The notes beneath the pieces were generated by a model, which had not been told where the DNA came from, did not search any database, and was given only the letters and a program-made list of their open reading frames with translations. This document shows positions 51,238-60,254 of a stretch of DNA of 64,000 nucleotides, one piece after another. Position numbers and translations under genes: made by a program. This DNA is from Subtercola sp. PAMC28395 (GTDB lineage: Bacteria; Actinomycetota; Actinomycetes; Actinomycetales; Microbacteriaceae): contig NZ_CP076547.1 in NCBI RefSeq assembly GCF_018889995.1, positions 620,001-684,000 of the forward strand, given 5' to 3'. Numbering within the stretch: position 1 is the first letter of the stretch; every line of letters begins with the position of its first letter.

Positions 51238-52377
51238 TCAGCCGATCGCTGCTGCCCAGTTCGACTTCAGCAGAGCCGCCGCAGCGGAAGCCTGGTCTGC
51301 CGTCAGCTGCACGAAGCTCGCCGGTGCTTCGCCTACCGAGGCGAGTACGGTCTTGTCGACCGTGCCGGAGGTCTGCATTGCAGCAAGGGTTGCGGGGTAC
51401 GCGCCTGAAGCGAGATACAGGTTCTGCACCTCGGGGCTGTAGATGTACTCCTCCCACAACCGGGCCGCTGCCGGGTGCGGAGCGTCAGTGCTGATGGCCT
51501 GGTTGTAGTAGCTGCCGAGCGCTGTGCCGGGGAGCACGACTGTCTTGAAGTTGGCGTTTCCGGACGATCCGCCAGCTGCACCCCAAGCGAGGTTGTTGTA
51601 GCTCCACTGGATCACCACGGGCGTCTCGCCTGAGGCAACGGTGGCCTGAGTCGGTGTGACGGCGAGAAAATTCCCGGCAGCCTTGAGGCTGTGGAAGAAA
51701 TCGATGCCGGGCTGGACATTGTCTGCCTTGCCGCCGCTCTGCAGCGCCGCGAGGTACACCGCACTGGCAGCCTCGTTCGCCTGGGTCGGGTCACCCTTGA
51801 TGGCAACCTTTCCGTTGTAGGCCGAGCCGAGCAGATCCTTCATCGAGGTCGGAGGAGTCTTGATGACGCTGGAGTCATAGCCGATGGACATCAGACCCGT
51901 GTAGTCGTAGTACCACTTGGCAGCAGGGTCTTTGAAATCGGCGGGAATGTCTGCCCAGTTCGACACCTTGTAGGGCGCCACGAGGTCGAGGTTCTGCTGG
52001 AGCACGGCGGTACCGAGGTCGAAGACGTCGGGGGCGGTGGACTGGCCCTTCTGAGCCTTTGCGGCCGCGACCTCATCCGCACTCGAGCCGTCAGGGTTTG
52101 CGGAGACGATCGTGATGCCGGGATACTTCGCTTCGAAGCCGGAGATGATCTTGCCGTAGTTCGCCCATGACGGCGGAAGAGTGATGACGTTGAGCGTGCC
52201 CTCTGCGGTGGCTGCTTTGACGAGCGCATCCATTCCGCCCAGATCCGCGGCACTGGTCGCGGTCTTGGCGCTGGTTTCTGCGGTGCTCGAGGGCGTGCTT
52301 GAGCCGGCGCAGGCGCTGAGTGAGACGGCTGCGACGACGGCAAGCGCCGCCCCCGCCATGAGACGTGTTCTGTTCAC
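51238..52377 (-). CDS. ABC transporter substrate-binding lipoprotein (2-aminoethylphosphonate-type)
   Basis: 379 aa. Lipoprotein signal ending LSAC (Cys about 23) followed by an extracellular solute-binding domain with VITLPPSWANYGKIISGFEAKYPGI. GTG start 52377 has an excellent AGGAGG upstream. First gene of the leftward importer operon. Assignment to aminoethylphosphonate rests on the gene neighbourhood; polyamine or iron ligands cannot be excluded from the fold alone. Confidence 0.85.
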   Translation of the reverse strand: MNRTRLMAGAALAVVAAVSLSACAGSSTPSSTAETSAKTATSAADLGGMDALVKAATAEGTLNVITLPPSWANYGKIISGFEAKYPGITIVSANPDGSSADEVAAAKAQKGQSTAPDVFDLGTAVLQQNLDLVAPYKVSNWADIPADFKDPAAKWYYDYTGLMSIGYDSSVIKTPPTSMKDLLGSAYNGKVAIKGDPTQANEAASAVYLAALQSGGKADNVQPGIDFFHSLKAAGNFLAVTPTQATVASGETPVVIQWSYNNLAWGAAGGSSGNANFKTVVLPGTALGSYYNQAISTDAPHPAAARLWEEYIYSPEVQNLYLASGAYPATLAAMQTSGTVDKTVLASVGEAPASFVQLTADQASAAAALLKSNWAAAIG

Positions 52378-52442
52378 TGAGGTGTCCTCCTGTGACCGGC
52401 CGGCCGTTCGCGCTGTGAGGCGAACACTTCAGGGCACCGGGT

Positions 52443-52462
52443 CGGTCACTCGATGGTGACCG
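52443..52462. promoter_or_regulatory. Inverted repeat CGGTCAC-N6-GTGACCG before the phosphonate importer
   Basis: Perfect 7-bp arms around 6 bases, 66 bases upstream of the binding-protein start. A further GGTGACC follows at 52467-52473. The position suits an operator; the cassette encodes no obvious regulator. Confidence 0.45.
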
Positions 52463-52545
52463 GCGAGGGTGACCAGAGGGCGCTCTACGCGTAAACTCCG
52501 AGCAAAATCCGGGCGGCCGGGCGGTGACATTTTGACACCCGACTG

Positions 52546-52587
52546 GGGGTCACCGCATCGGGGTCACCGCATCGGGGTCGCTGCGCC
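52546..52587. repeat. 14-bp tandem repeat, about 2.6 copies
   Basis: GGGGTCACCGCATC at 52546-52559 and 52560-52573, then a degenerate third unit. It lies in the gap between the importer promoter and the end of the FAD oxidase gene and also contains GTCACC half-sites like those of the inverted repeat at 52443. Confidence 0.6.
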
Positions 52588-52615
52588 AGGTCAACGGTAT
52601 TGATCACCCGCCACG

Positions 52616-53782
52616 TCAGCGGAGGGCATCGAAGGTGCGCGCCGCGACGCCGAACGAGACGGTCATGCCGACCCCCGAGGTGATGACGGCAGCCGTCACC
52701 CAGGGCGTGACGTCCGTGACCAGGTAAGGACGTTGCGGGCTGGACGCATAGATTCCCTGCCAGCGCTCGAGCACGCGCGCATCATCCACCTCGAGTATCT
52801 CGCAGATTCGCGCGACGAGAAGTTCCGTCGTCTGCTCACGCTGGAAGGGGTCCATGGTGACGTCGTACCGGTGACTGTCTCCCACGATGATGGTGCCGTC
52901 GGGGCGTTGGGTGAACATGACATTCGCCCCGATAGCGACGAGCTCCGGATCATCGGCGGCGACGGCTGCGCCCAGGGCGGCCGCGGCATCCATGTCAGTG
53001 AAAGCGGGGTACCGCAGCATCGATGTGCCGGTGAGAACAGCGGGGCCGATGCGCAGGGCCCGCGGCGCCTCGATGCGTGCCATCTGCAGACCACAGCGTT
53101 CGATCTGGTACTGCTCGGCCAGCTCGGGGAAGACGTAGTCGATGTCGTGGCCGACGCAGACGATCGTGCGTGCCGCCCTGACGACCCCTCGCGAAGTCTG
53201 TGCGCGATCTTCATCACTGAACAGGTACGACGTGCGCCACAAGAAGGTCACGCCGGCCTCACCCGCCAGCCAGGCCGCCAGGGAACCGACGGCTTCGCGA
53301 GGGTCGACGCGCAGGTCGTCTCGCAGGATGGCTCCCCCGAGAACCTCGCGGCCGTACTGAGACCGTTCATCAGGTTCAGAGGAGAGGCGGTCACGGGTCT
53401 CATCCGCGCTGATGAGCTGAACCTGCCCGGGCTCGCGGCTCTGTGCGAGCTCTTCGAGTACCGCCAGTTCTTCACTTCGTCGTGCAACGGCGAGCGCTCC
53501 GGACTCGACGGCGAAGAACCCGGCGCGGCCGCTGAAATGCAGCCACCGTTCGCGTGCGAACTGCGCGAGTTCGAGGAGGTCGCCGGACTGCGCTGTGACA
53601 CAGCAGTGCCCGAAGTTGCGAATCGACGCGCCAACCGCGCGGCTGTCCCTGTCGATCACGACTACTGACAACCCTCGCCTGCGGGCTTCGGCCGCGTGAG
53701 CGAGGCCGAGGATGCCAGCACCGACCACCAGAACGTCACATTCGGCAATCACAGCGACGGGAGCACGACCGGGAGAATTCAT
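52616..53782 (-). CDS. FAD-dependent oxidoreductase of the phosphonate-associated (TIGR03364-like) type
   Basis: 388 aa DAO-fold enzyme. The FAD-binding motif is CDVLVVGAGILGLAHAAEARRRG with VVIDRDSRAVGASIRNFGHCC. The RNFGHCC stretch is characteristic of the oxidases that accompany phosphonate importers and phosphonatase-like hydrolases. It probably oxidatively deaminates an aminoalkylphosphonate (AEP or an N-methyl form) to phosphonoacetaldehyde, replacing the transaminase PhnW, which is absent. Start ATG 53782 is the first keeping the Rossmann start; its ribosome site is weak. Confidence 0.8.
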   Translation of the reverse strand: MNSPGRAPVAVIAECDVLVVGAGILGLAHAAEARRRGLSVVVIDRDSRAVGASIRNFGHCCVTAQSGDLLELAQFARERWLHFSGRAGFFAVESGALAVARRSEELAVLEELAQSREPGQVQLISADETRDRLSSEPDERSQYGREVLGGAILRDDLRVDPREAVGSLAAWLAGEAGVTFLWRTSYLFSDEDRAQTSRGVVRAARTIVCVGHDIDYVFPELAEQYQIERCGLQMARIEAPRALRIGPAVLTGTSMLRYPAFTDMDAAAALGAAVAADDPELVAIGANVMFTQRPDGTIIVGDSHRYDVTMDPFQREQTTELLVARICEILEVDDARVLERWQGIYASSPQRPYLVTDVTPWVTAAVITSGVGMTVSFGVAARTFDALR

Positions 53783-53944
53783 CACGGTATTCGAGACTGC
53801 GGGTGCCACGAGGCGTAAGTCAAGCGTGGCGAGCAGCACGGGGCATCCTGTCGCCTGCCATTCACATGGCATTCAACTCTCACTGATGAAATGTCGAGGT
53901 ACGCACTGGTGTCCGATCTGGTGCAACGGGGAGGCCGTAACACT

Positions 53945-54646
53945 GTGATCGAGCTCGTTGTGTGCGACATGGCCGGAACGACGATCGACGACCATGGGCT
54001 CGTCTACGACGCTCTTGCCGACGCCGTCATCGAGACGGGCGCAACCCTCACCGATTCCGACGTGCAGCAGTGGATGGGCACCGACAAGGTTGCCGCACTG
54101 ACTGCCCTGATCGGCCTCGGAGGGGTGCCAGCCGACGACGATCTCGTGAGCCACGCCTTCGCCCGGTTCCGCACGCTCCTGCACGCGTCGTACGTCGACC
54201 GACCGCCTGTTGCACTGCCCGGAGTCGAAGCCGCCCTGCGCGAACTCGCCTCCCGCGGAATCGCCATCGCACTGAGCACCGGTTTCTCCGACGACGTCGC
54301 CCTGCCATTGCTCGCATCGCTCGGTTGGACCGTGGGGCACAGCGATGACGACCTGCTGGACGCCGTGATCACGACGTCTGACGTCGCCGCCGGCCGGCCA
54401 GCCCCGTACCTCATTCACCACGCGATGGAGAAGACAGGAACGCTCAGCACGCGGGCTGTGCTCGCAGCTGGCGACACGGCCGTCGATCTGTTCGCTGCCG
54501 AGAATGCCGGCGTCATCGGCGTGGGCGTGCTGACCGGCGGCCTCAGCCGGGCCGAGCTGATGCAATACCCGCACCGGTACATTCTCGACAGCGTCGCCGA
54601 CATTCCCCGCCTGCCGGAGACGCTCCCGTCTGGTCAGCCGGTCTAG
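53945..54646 (+). CDS. Phosphonatase-like HAD hydrolase (phosphonoacetaldehyde hydrolase-like)
   Basis: 233 aa from GTG 53945 (GGGGAGG upstream); ATG 53891 would add 18 residues. The nucleophile motif is VVCDMAGTT: Asp8 with Ala10 in place of the usual second Asp, a hallmark of phosphonatases rather than phosphatases. Lys48 in MGTDK occupies the Schiff-base lysine position of PhnX (MGxxK). Later HAD motifs are LSTGFSDD and GDTAVD. The expected reaction is C-P cleavage of phosphonoacetaldehyde to acetaldehyde and phosphate. It is divergent from the FAD oxidase. Confidence 0.82.
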   Translation: MIELVVCDMAGTTIDDHGLVYDALADAVIETGATLTDSDVQQWMGTDKVAALTALIGLGGVPADDDLVSHAFARFRTLLHASYVDRPPVALPGVEAALRELASRGIAIALSTGFSDDVALPLLASLGWTVGHSDDDLLDAVITTSDVAAGRPAPYLIHHAMEKTGTLSTRAVLAAGDTAVDLFAAENAGVIGVGVLTGGLSRAELMQYPHRYILDSVADIPRLPETLPSGQPV

Positions 54647-54660
54647 TCGCGTAGCAGGGC

Positions 54661-54666
54661 TAGTCT
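54661..54666 (+). promoter_or_regulatory. -10 element TAGTCT, leaderless promoter of the HEAT gene
   Basis: TAGTCT ends 10 nt before ATG 54677, with no Shine-Dalgarno sequence. The same element is preserved in the relic copy at 48292-48297, supporting its functional role. Confidence 0.5.
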
Positions 54667-54676
54667 GTACTCACCC

Positions 54677-55219
54677 ATGGCAGACCAGAATGCATCACCT
54701 TCATCCCCTGACGACTCCCTCGAGGAGCGCCTCCACTCGCTCGTGCTGATCGAAGGCGAGAATAGTGTCGCCCGTCGTGCGCGTTCGCTGCTCGCGGGCG
54801 GCTACGAGGGCGAAGACTTCCTGCGCGTCGTCGGAGGCCCGCACGCAGAAGGGATCCTGGCCGGGGCCCCGGCCCTGTACTGGCCGGAGCTCTGGGGAGC
54901 CCGTGCCCTTCTCTACGTCTGGGACGACGCAGCCGCACCCGCTGTTCTGGCTGGCCTCGCCAACCAATCGTGGCGAGTGCGCGAAATGGCGGCCAGGGTC
55001 TGCGCCACCCGCAGCATCGGAATCCCGAGTGATTTCGCCCGGCTCACCACCGACGAATATGCCCGCGTGCGCTCTGCCGCAGCGCGTGCAATTGCCGCCG
55101 TCGGCGACGAAGCGAGCATTGAGGTGCTCGAGCGCCTGCTTCGTGACCGCGACAAAGAAGTGCGTCGCGCCGCACAGCAGTCACTCGATGCCCTGCGTGC
55201 CCGGCTGCACGAGGCCTGA
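54677..55219 (+). CDS. HEAT-repeat protein
   Basis: 180 aa, all-helical. Three to four HEAT/PBS-lyase-like repeats occupy about 55-175, for example WRVREMAARVCATR, ARVRSAAARAIAAVGDEASIEVLERLL and EVRRAAQQSLDALRARL. The acidic Ser/Pro-rich N-terminus may be disordered. No catalytic domain is present, so it is probably a protein-interaction scaffold. Its 5' end has a degenerate duplicate at 48290-48365, on the far side of the phosphonate cassette. Confidence 0.85.
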   Translation: MADQNASPSSPDDSLEERLHSLVLIEGENSVARRARSLLAGGYEGEDFLRVVGGPHAEGILAGAPALYWPELWGARALLYVWDDAAAPAVLAGLANQSWRVREMAARVCATRSIGIPSDFARLTTDEYARVRSAAARAIAAVGDEASIEVLERLLRDRDKEVRRAAQQSLDALRARLHEA

Positions 55220-55420
55220 TCGACATCTTCTGACGCGGTCGAGCCAGACTTCAGACCGACAGGTCGCTCCGCGCACCCACCATCTCGAGAGTGCGTTGTG
55301 ACCTGACAGAACCGCGTCCGCGCCCGGCGCCCCGCAGCGAGGGGCTGCCGCTGGTCAACCGTGTCTCGAGCTTCACATCGTTCGAGACATCACCGGAACG
55401 TATTTGCTCCTGAAACCAGG

Positions 55421-55443
55421 AAAACCCCCGCCTGGGCGGGGGT
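55421..55443 (-). terminator. Terminator downstream of tRNA-Arg
   Basis: Read on the minus strand, AACCCCCGCC pairs with GGCGGGGGTT around a CA-rich loop and is followed by TTCC. It lies just beyond the tRNA 3' end. Confidence 0.75.
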
Positions 55444-55449
55444 TCTCGG

Positions 55450-55526
<77 letters not shown>

Positions 55527-55730
55527 ATGCGTGATCAAACACGTTTTTCACACAAGGAGCAACAGTACACGAAAGTGCCACCTACTCGCACATCGCGGCC
55601 TCGCGGCTCCACTGGTTCAATTTACCATGGCTCAGGCACGGCCACAGACGGAGGGGGATGCTTGAGAGCGGAGGGCGACTGGCGGGCCGCCACGGCGATC
55701 GAAAACCGCGGTGCCCCTGCCAGGTCTGTG

Positions 55731-56486
55731 CTACTGCGCCGCGTACCCTCCATCGACCAGGTGGTAGCTGCCCGAGATGAACGAAGCGGCATCGCTGACC
55801 AGGAACGCGACCAGCGCCGCGACTTCTTCAGGCTTACCCAGACGACCGAGCGCGTGCTTCGAGGCGAGGTACTCCTGCGCGGCAGCATCGAGGTTTGCAT
55901 CGACAAGCGGAGTGTGGATGAAGCCGGGGCCCACAGCGTTCGTACGCACGTTCTGCGCACCGTACTCGAGAGCAGCGTTCTTCGTCAGCCCCACGAGCCC
56001 GTGCTTGGCGGTGACATAGGCCGACGACGACGCGATGCCGACACTTCCGAGAACCGATGCCATGTTGACGATCGAGCCGCCACCGTTGGCCGCAATGGCC
56101 GGCAGCTGGTACTTCAGCCCGTAGAACACGGCATTGAGGTTGATTTCGATGACCTTGCGCCAGCTCTCGAGCGAGTACTCGCCGATCGGTGCCGCCTCGC
56201 CACCGATCCCGGCGTTGTTCACCGCGATGCGAAGCGGCGCCAGCGCGTTCGCCGCCGCAACGCTCGCCTCGGAGAATGCCGGGTCTGACACATCGCCCAC
56301 AAGCACCTCGGCGACGCCCCCGGCAGCGCGAATCTCCTCGACGACGGCCTGCGCACCCTCGAGCCGCACATCCGAAACGATCACCGACGCGCCGTTCTTG
56401 GCGAGCTCCAGCGCAACCGCTCGCCCGATTCCCGAACCCGCACCGGTCACGATCGCGGAACGCCCTGCAACATCATAGGTAGCCAT
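55731..56486 (-). CDS. Short-chain dehydrogenase/reductase
   Basis: 251 aa classical SDR. TGAGSGIG cofactor motif, SDVRLEG (Asp at the NAD-selecting position), NNAG, catalytic Ser in NMASVLG and Tyr-x3-Lys in SAYVTAKHG; the C-terminus ends SGSYHLVDGGYAAQ. ATG 56486 is preferred because AAGAAG lies 10 nt upstream; ATG 56495 is too close to that site. It is divergent from a TetR regulator that probably controls it. Confidence 0.9.
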   Translation of the reverse strand: MATYDVAGRSAIVTGAGSGIGRAVALELAKNGASVIVSDVRLEGAQAVVEEIRAAGGVAEVLVGDVSDPAFSEASVAAANALAPLRIAVNNAGIGGEAAPIGEYSLESWRKVIEINLNAVFYGLKYQLPAIAANGGGSIVNMASVLGSVGIASSSAYVTAKHGLVGLTKNAALEYGAQNVRTNAVGPGFIHTPLVDANLDAAAQEYLASKHALGRLGKPEEVAALVAFLVSDAASFISGSYHLVDGGYAAQ

Positions 56487-56542
56487 GATTTTCATACTTC
56501 TTTCTGTGCCGAATGAATGACCACTGTACTCCCGTTAACCAA

Positions 56543-56561
56543 CAAGTGTCGGATAAACTTG
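56543..56561. promoter_or_regulatory. Candidate TetR operator overlapping a -10 element
   Basis: The inverted repeat CAAGT (56543-56547) / ACTTG (56557-56561) spans 19 bp in the SDR/TetR divergent gap. It overlaps TAAACT (56554-56559), a TANNNT -10 that ends 6 nt before the TetR start, so the TetR message is probably leaderless and autoregulated. Confidence 0.45.
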
Positions 56562-56565
56562 GCGC

Positions 56566-57219
56566 ATGGATGCTCGACAGCTCAAATCACGCGAGAAACT
56601 CCGAACGGCGATCCTGACTCTGGCCGCCTCGCGCCAGGGCGACGAGATCACCGCCTCTGAGGTGGCCGCTCTCGCCGGCGTCAACCGTTCGACGTTCTAC
56701 GAACACGCCGCGTCCCCCTCGGCCCTGCTCGAGCTGGTGCTGCGCACGGAGCTCGACGAGATCCGCGAGCGCCACCTGCGGCACGCGACGGCAGAGACTG
56801 CCGGCACCGCGATGGCCGAGGTCACCCGTGCCGTTCTGCACCACGTCGACGAACACGCTCTCATCTACGCACTCGGCCTGAACGAGACGAGCGGGTCTGC
56901 AAGCCTGCACCCGATGCTGAGTTCGCACTTCGGAGCATCCATTCGCCTGTTGGTGAGCCTTCAGGCGGTGACCATCGAAGACCACGACATCGCTGAAGCC
57001 CATCCCGGCCACGGCGGGGCCGCGATCGAACGTGCAGGCTCCATCCGGGCCGAGCAGACGTCGCCCATCCTGCTCACCGAGATGGCAACGCGATTCATCG
57101 CCGACGGTTCAGTGGGGGCGATCGCAACCTGGCTCGACACACCCGAGCCCCGCGACGCAGAGGCGTTCCTGCACGCCTACCGGCAGCTGCTCCCTGCCTG
57201 GTGGCCCCTCAGCGCCTGA
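56566..57219 (+). CDS. TetR-family transcriptional regulator
   Basis: 217 aa. The N-terminal helix-turn-helix is EITASEVAALAGVNRSTFYEHAASPSALLELVLRTEL, typical TetR. The variable ligand-binding domain spans about 60-217. ATG 56566 begins directly after a -10 element. It is divergent from the SDR at 55731, with an inverted repeat between them. The inducer is unknown. Confidence 0.9.
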   Translation: MDARQLKSREKLRTAILTLAASRQGDEITASEVAALAGVNRSTFYEHAASPSALLELVLRTELDEIRERHLRHATAETAGTAMAEVTRAVLHHVDEHALIYALGLNETSGSASLHPMLSSHFGASIRLLVSLQAVTIEDHDIAEAHPGHGGAAIERAGSIRAEQTSPILLTEMATRFIADGSVGAIATWLDTPEPRDAEAFLHAYRQLLPAWWPLSA

Positions 57220-57252
57220 ATGCATCGCCCAGCGTGAGTGGATGATCGACCT

Positions 57253-57297
57253 GACGCGACTCGCCCCTCAAGCCGTGGGGTCAGGGCGTATCGCGTC
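57253..57297. terminator. Possible convergent terminator hairpin
   Basis: GACGCGA (57253-57259) pairs with TCGCGTC (57291-57297), and an inner CCCC/GGGG pairing exists. It lies between the converging TetR and alanine dehydrogenase genes. The loop is large, so this is tentative. Confidence 0.35.
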
Positions 57298-57345
57298 ACG
57301 TCGAGCCAGCAACACCCAGAGGCGCGCTGGTGGCGCGCCGGGCGG

Positions 57346-58476
57346 TCAGGCGGCGACGACCTCGAGGGCCGCGTCGTGCGGAGCCGTGTAGGGCAGGCCG
57401 AGCGCCGACGCGACGAGGGCATTCGTCACCAGCCCGGCGTGCACGTTGAGGCCACGGGCGAGCGCTTCGTCGTCGGCGATGGCCTTCTGCCACCCCTTCT
57501 CGGCGAGCGTGATCACATAGGGCAACGTTGCGTTGGTCAGAGCGGTCGTCGAGGTCTCGGGCACAGCACCCGGCATGTTGGCGACGCAGTAGAAGATGCT
57601 GTTGTGCACGGCGAAGATGGGGTCGTCGTGCGTGGTCGGGTGGGAGCCCTCGAAGCAACCCCCCTGGTCGATGGCGATGTCGACGAGCACGGAGCCGGGC
57701 TTCATCTCGGCGATCATCGCGTCGGTCACGAGCTTCGGGGCCTGCGCGCCGGGGATGAGCACGGAGCCGATGACGAGGTCGGCGTCACGTACCTGCGCGG
57801 CGATCTCGTAGGCCGACGACGCGCGGGTCTGGATGCGCCCGCCGAACTGCGCCTCGAGCTGGCGGAGGCGAGGCAACGAGAGGTCGATCACGGTTACGTC
57901 GGCACCCATTCCGACGGCGTCTGCAGCGGCGTGCTCGCCCGCCACTCCCCCGCCGATGACGACAACTTTGGCCTTGCGGGTTCCGGGAACACCGCCGAGC
58001 AGCACTCCACGCCCACCGGCCGCGCTCATCAGGTGATACCCGCCGACCTGAACAGACAGGCGCCCGGCAACCTCGCTCATCGGCGAGAGCAGGGGAAGGC
58101 TGCGGTTGTCGAGCTGTACAGTCTCGTAGGCGATGGCCGTGGTGCCCGAGGCGATCAGGGCATCGGTGCACTCCCGTGACGCAGCGAGGTGCAGGTAGGT
58201 GAACAACACCTGCCCGGCACGCATGCGCGGGTACTCCGAAGCGATCGGCTCCTTGACCTTCAGCAGCAGGTCGGCACTCGCCCACACCTCGTCTGCCGAG
58301 CCGAGAATGGTCGCACCAGCAGTCACGTAGTCGGCGTCACTGATTCGCGACCCGAGGCCTGCGCCGCTCTGCACGACGACGTCGTGGCCACGACGTACGA
58401 GCTCGTGCACGCCGGCGGGAGTCGCGGCGACGCGCTTCTCGTTGTTCTTGATCTCGGTGGGAATGCCAACTCGCAT
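57346..58476 (-). CDS. ald: Alanine dehydrogenase
   Basis: 376 aa, the usual length. [23 protein letters not shown] start, pyruvate-site Lys in LLLKVKEP, His in FTYLHLAAS, and the NAD motif [44 protein letters not shown] is also diagnostic. It catalyses L-alanine + NAD+ to pyruvate + NH3 + NADH. It is divergent from an Lrp/AsnC regulator, a common pairing in which the regulator responds to alanine. Confidence 0.95.
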   Translation of the reverse strand: MRVGIPTEIKNNEKRVAATPAGVHELVRRGHDVVVQSGAGLGSRISDADYVTAGATILGSADEVWASADLLLKVKEPIASEYPRMRAGQVLFTYLHLAASRECTDALIASGTTAIAYETVQLDNRSLPLLSPMSEVAGRLSVQVGGYHLMSAAGGRGVLLGGVPGTRKAKVVVIGGGVAGEHAAADAVGMGADVTVIDLSLPRLRQLEAQFGGRIQTRASSAYEIAAQVRDADLVIGSVLIPGAQAPKLVTDAMIAEMKPGSVLVDIAIDQGGCFEGSHPTTHDDPIFAVHNSIFYCVANMPGAVPETSTTALTNATLPYVITLAEKGWQKAIADDEALARGLNVHAGLVTNALVASALGLPYTAPHDAALEVVAA

Positions 58477-58619
58477 GATCGTCTCCGTTGCTCAGCAGTG
58501 CGCGGCCAGAATAGTGATCCAATTTTCGCAAGATACTCGTTTCGGGTAGGTAAAATCAGTGGATACTGCGGCAAACTGACCCGCAGCCGCGCAAACTGCA
58601 ACGAAAGCCGTGCCAGACG

Positions 58620-59090
58620 ATGGTTAGTTCGAAGATTCCACGGTCATCCGGCCCGCTCGATGACATCGACACCCAACTGGTCGAACTGCTGAAGGCCAAC
58701 GCACGGATGCCCAACAGCCGTCTCGCCGAACTGGTGGGCGTGGCGCAGTCGACGTGCATCACTCGGGTGAGATCGCTCGAAGACCGCGGCGTGATCACCG
58801 GGTACACCGCGCGGGTCTCGCCTGCGGCCCTCGGCCTGTCACTTCAGGCCCTCATCAGCGTGAGTATCAAATCCGGAGCGAGGCAGAGCATCTCGGCATT
58901 CAGCGACGACATCAGCAGCCGCACGGAGGTGCTTCAGCTGTTCTTTCTGGGAGGCGCAGAGGACTTCGTGATCCATGTCGCGACGCGAGACAGCGACCAC
59001 CTGCGCGAGTTCGTCGTTGCGAACCTGTCGGCGCACCCCTCTGTGGCGTCGACCCGCACGAGCATAGTGTTCGAGCACGTCGTGAACTGA
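58620..59090 (+). CDS. Lrp/AsnC-family regulator (probable regulator of alanine dehydrogenase)
   Basis: 156 aa. N-terminal helix-turn-helix LDDIDTQLVELLKANARMPNSRLAELVGVAQSTCITRVRSLEDRGVITGY, then a RAM ligand domain (about 70-150). It is divergent from ald across a 143-base gap that includes AT-rich TTTT/AAAA stretches near 58530-58560, as expected for Lrp sites. The regulatory link is inferred from position. Confidence 0.9.
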   Translation: MVSSKIPRSSGPLDDIDTQLVELLKANARMPNSRLAELVGVAQSTCITRVRSLEDRGVITGYTARVSPAALGLSLQALISVSIKSGARQSISAFSDDISSRTEVLQLFFLGGAEDFVIHVATRDSDHLREFVVANLSAHPSVASTRTSIVFEHVVN

Positions 59091-59323
59091 CGGCCGAGCT
59101 CGCCCCGGTCGCTGGTGCGGCAGGGTGCTCGCCACCCGTTCGTCCACGCGCAGCGGCGCGTGCAGCCTGCACGCCGTCGGCCGCGCAGACGAACGAGTGG
59201 GCGGCGTTGCCGCGGTGTCGCTGACAAAGCCCCCTTCTCAATGGTTGCGCAGGAGTTCATACTGGAGTCCAGTGCAGGGCTGCACCGTCGCGCAGCTCCG
59301 CGATACGCGAAGGGAAGACACCG

Positions 59324-60100
59324 ATGGCTATCGTCGAGAGTTACCTGCAGGGCACCCCGTGCTGGGTGGACCTGGTCACCACCGATATCGTTGCAGCCCG
59401 TGATTTCTACAGTTCGCTGTTCGGCTGGCAGTACGACGCCTACCCGATGGGGCCGCCGGAAGCCGGGCTCACCTATTACATGTCCACGCTGCACGGCAAG
59501 AACGTCGCCGGCCTCATGCAGGATTTCGACGATTCTGCCGAGACCGATGTGCACTGGAACACCTACCTCGCGGTCGACGACGCTGATGCGGCCGCGGCGC
59601 GTGCCGTCGAAGCCGGTGGAACACTGGTCAGGCCGGTCGACGAGATCCCGGGCTCCGGACGCATCGGCTCGCTGCTCGACCCCTCGGGTGCCGCCATCGG
59701 ACTCTGGCAGACCAGAGGCCACATCGGCTCAGCTGTTGTCAATGAGCCTGGAGCGGTGGTCTGGAACGAACTGCGCTCGAGCGACGTCGCGTCGACACTC
59801 CCCTTCTATGAAGCCGCCGCAGGTATGCGAAGCGAAACCGAAGCGACCGAAGGCCTGGGCGACTACACCCAGTTCTTCGTCGACGACCGGAGCATCGCCG
59901 GGGCCGTCGCGACGAGCGAGGTCGACTCGCGGAACGCGTGGAACATCTACTTCGCGGTCGACGACGTCGACAAGGCGGTCGAGAAGCTCGTCGAACTGGG
60001 TGGCTCGGTGAGGCAGCCGGCCTTTGACGCGGGCGGCGTCGGCCGTATGGCTGGGGTCACCGACCCACAGGGCGCGGTGTTCTGGCTCATCTCGAGCTGA
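59324..60100 (+). CDS. VOC-family protein with two glyoxalase-like domains
   Basis: 258 aa, a tandem of two VOC modules (about 5-120 and 130-258). Each has the beta-alpha-beta-beta-beta pattern: GTPCWVDLVTTDIVAARDFYSSLFGWQYD, then GAVVWNELRSSDVASTLPFYEAAAG. It resembles the mycobacterial Cfp30B-type proteins. Start ATG 59324 follows GAAGGGAAG. It may be a hydrolase, lyase or bleomycin-resistance-like binding protein; no substrate can be named. Confidence 0.87.
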   Translation: MAIVESYLQGTPCWVDLVTTDIVAARDFYSSLFGWQYDAYPMGPPEAGLTYYMSTLHGKNVAGLMQDFDDSAETDVHWNTYLAVDDADAAAARAVEAGGTLVRPVDEIPGSGRIGSLLDPSGAAIGLWQTRGHIGSAVVNEPGAVVWNELRSSDVASTLPFYEAAAGMRSETEATEGLGDYTQFFVDDRSIAGAVATSEVDSRNAWNIYFAVDDVDKAVEKLVELGGSVRQPAFDAGGVGRMAGVTDPQGAVFWLISS

Positions 60101-60134
60101 CTCGGCGACTCCGGTGCGTCGGAGCTCACCACGA

Positions 60135-60191
60135 AACAGTCCAGGCGCCCGACGACGTGCAGTGTGCACGCGGAAGGGCGTGTGGACTGTT
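60135..60191. repeat. 57-bp imperfect inverted repeat (terminator-like)
   Basis: AACAGTCCA (60135-60143) pairs with TGGACTGTT (60183-60191). A second GC-rich pairing lies inside and a small GTGCA/TGCAC hairpin sits at the centre. It is between the converging VOC and kinase genes and may end both transcripts. Confidence 0.5.
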
Positions 60192-60254
60192 CCTTGGCGG
60201 GCGAACGAGGTCCGTGCGGCCATTGAAAGGTGTGCGCGGCAGGTGCGAAGCACG

